Below, one piece after another: positions 63,310 through 64,000 of a stretch of DNA of 64,000 nucleotides. The stretch covers positions 1-64,000 of the forward strand of contig JACRCO010000009.1 in NCBI GenBank assembly GCA_016218975.1, in the 5' to 3' direction. The notes under the pieces were generated by a model. It saw only the letters and a list, made by a program, of their open reading frames with translations, did no database searches and was not told the origin of the DNA. Position numbers and translations under genes: made by a program. Source of the stretch: Deltaproteobacteria bacterium (lineage in GTDB: Bacteria; Desulfobacterota; Deferrimicrobia; Deferrimicrobiales; Deferrimicrobiaceae). Within the stretch, counting starts at the first letter, position 1. Each line of letters opens with the position of its first letter.

Positions 63310-64000
63310 TTATACCGTGACTTTTCCCCGGTAGGCTCCGAAAACGCCGCGCATTACGTCGGAGATCTCTCCGATGGTGGCGTATGCCTTAACCGCGGAA
63401 AGTATCGGCGTCATGACGTTTTCCTTCCCGAGGCACGCTTTTTCGAGCGAGGCGAGCGCGGACGAAACCGCCTTGCCGTCCCTCTTCCTGCGCAGGCCGG
63501 CGAGGCGCTTCCGCTGATTCTTCTCGATCTTCGGGTCGACGGTCAGGAGCTTGTCGGGCCGCTCCTCCTTGATCCCGAACTCGTTAAGTCCGACAATTAT
63601 CCTTTCCTTCCGCTCGATCTCCTGCTGGTACCGGTAGGCGGCATCCTGGATCTCCTTCTGGATGTAGCCGGCGTCGATAGCCCGGATCACCCCGCCCATG
63701 CGGTCTATTTTCCCGATGTACTCCTGCGCCTGCCGCTCCAGCCCGGAGGTGAGCGCCTCGATGCAGTAGGACCCGGCGAGAGGGTCTACCGTATCCCCCG
63801 CCCCGCTCTCGTGCGCGATCACCTGTTGCGTCCTGAGGGCGATCCGTACGGAGTCCTCCGTGGGGAGGGAAAGCGCCTCGTCCCTGGAATTGGTGTGCAG
63901 CGACTGTGTGCCGCCCAGAACGGCGGAGAGCGCCTGGATGGTAACACGGACGATGTTGTTGTCGGGCTGCTGCGCCGTGAGGGAGGAGCCGGCGGTCTGC
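63310..64000 (-). CDS. Methylmalonyl-CoA mutase large-subunit catalytic domain (partial, 3' end)
   Basis: The coding frame enters from the right window edge (first full codon at 63999) and ends at 63310. About 229 residues are visible, starting QTAGSSLTAQQPDNNIVRVTIQ and ALSAVLGGTQSLHTNSRDEALSLPTE, followed by VIAHESGAGDTVDPLAGSY. These are TIM-barrel C-terminal signatures of methylmalonyl-CoA mutase. The sequence ends in VMRGVFGAYRGKVTV, with no B12-binding domain, so the cobalamin domain must be a separate protein. It would interconvert succinyl-CoA and methylmalonyl-CoA. The 5' part is outside the window. Confidence 0.93.
   Translation of the reverse strand, partial: QTAGSSLTAQQPDNNIVRVTIQALSAVLGGTQSLHTNSRDEALSLPTEDSVRIALRTQQVIAHESGAGDTVDPLAGSYCIEALTSGLERQAQEYIGKIDRMGGVIRAIDAGYIQKEIQDAAYRYQQEIERKERIIVGLNEFGIKEERPDKLLTVDPKIEKNQRKRLAGLRRKRDGKAVSSALASLEKACLGKENVMTPILSAVKAYATIGEISDVMRGVFGAYRGKVTV

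Overview
The window is GC-rich bacterial chromosome with no phage, CRISPR array, rRNA or tRNA that I can see. Gene content and order suggest a Geobacter-like deltaproteobacterium (Desulfuromonadota or a related lineage). Markers of this are zapA-6S RNA-fau-rny, glyQ-glyS-ppdK, a complete mdh-sucCD-korDABC-ndk run next to a monomeric NADP isocitrate dehydrogenase, CarD, a BadF/HgdC-type activase, and a thioredoxin-like gene that appears to use selenocysteine. Almost everything is on the minus strand; only about 46.2-48.1 kb and 50.4-53.1 kb run on the plus strand.

Layout by region. 0.1-9.6 kb: RNA turnover, division and segregation (rny, fau, 6S RNA, zapA, zapB, a Na/Pi-cotransporter-like protein, ftsY, smc). 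9.7-20.0 kb: ppdK, glyS, glyQ, recO, rodZ-like, a TPR lipoprotein, mtnP with a structured leader, rlmN. 20.2-26.8 kb: ndk and the 2-oxoacid:ferredoxin oxidoreductase, succinyl-CoA synthetase and malate dehydrogenase genes. 26.9-36.3 kb: an NDP-forming acyl-CoA synthetase fused to a DRTGG domain, aspS, hisS, a diguanylate cyclase and comEC. 36.4-46.2 kb: icd, uvrC (C-terminally short), uvrB, cysS, ispDF, carD. 46.2-55.6 kb: accessory metabolism (DUF362 ferredoxin, activase, HD-GYP regulator, class V aminotransferase, an E1-like/PP-loop/LarE sulfur-transfer trio, a HigBA toxin-antitoxin block, MogA, MOSC). 55.5-64 kb: GAF/degenerate-GGDEF protein, MglA-like GTPase, a HEAT-like protein, a second EF-G, coaX, birA, the candidate selenoprotein and the 3' part of a methylmalonyl-CoA mutase.

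How the genes fit together. The metabolic genes describe a ferredoxin-linked TCA cycle that could run in either direction: icd, korDABC, sucCD and mdh, with ppdK, an ADP-forming acyl-CoA synthetase and methylmalonyl-CoA mutase feeding it. The mdh and icd promoters share the same unusual architecture: TTGACA, a 15-bp spacer, and a tandem GTATACW-GWATRCW motif over the -10. This suggests one regulator for both.

The observations I rate highest are: an in-frame TGA at the first redox position of a U-x-x-C thioredoxin fold followed by a SECIS-like hairpin with a GGUC loop; a switch-like leader upstream of mtnP; a UvrC without its HhH tail next to an inverted-repeat element; a HigBA cassette bounded by 22-bp direct repeats with its operator filling the promoter spacer; a 97-bp repeat with perfect 14-bp terminal inverted repeats; and a small ORF in the mdh leader.
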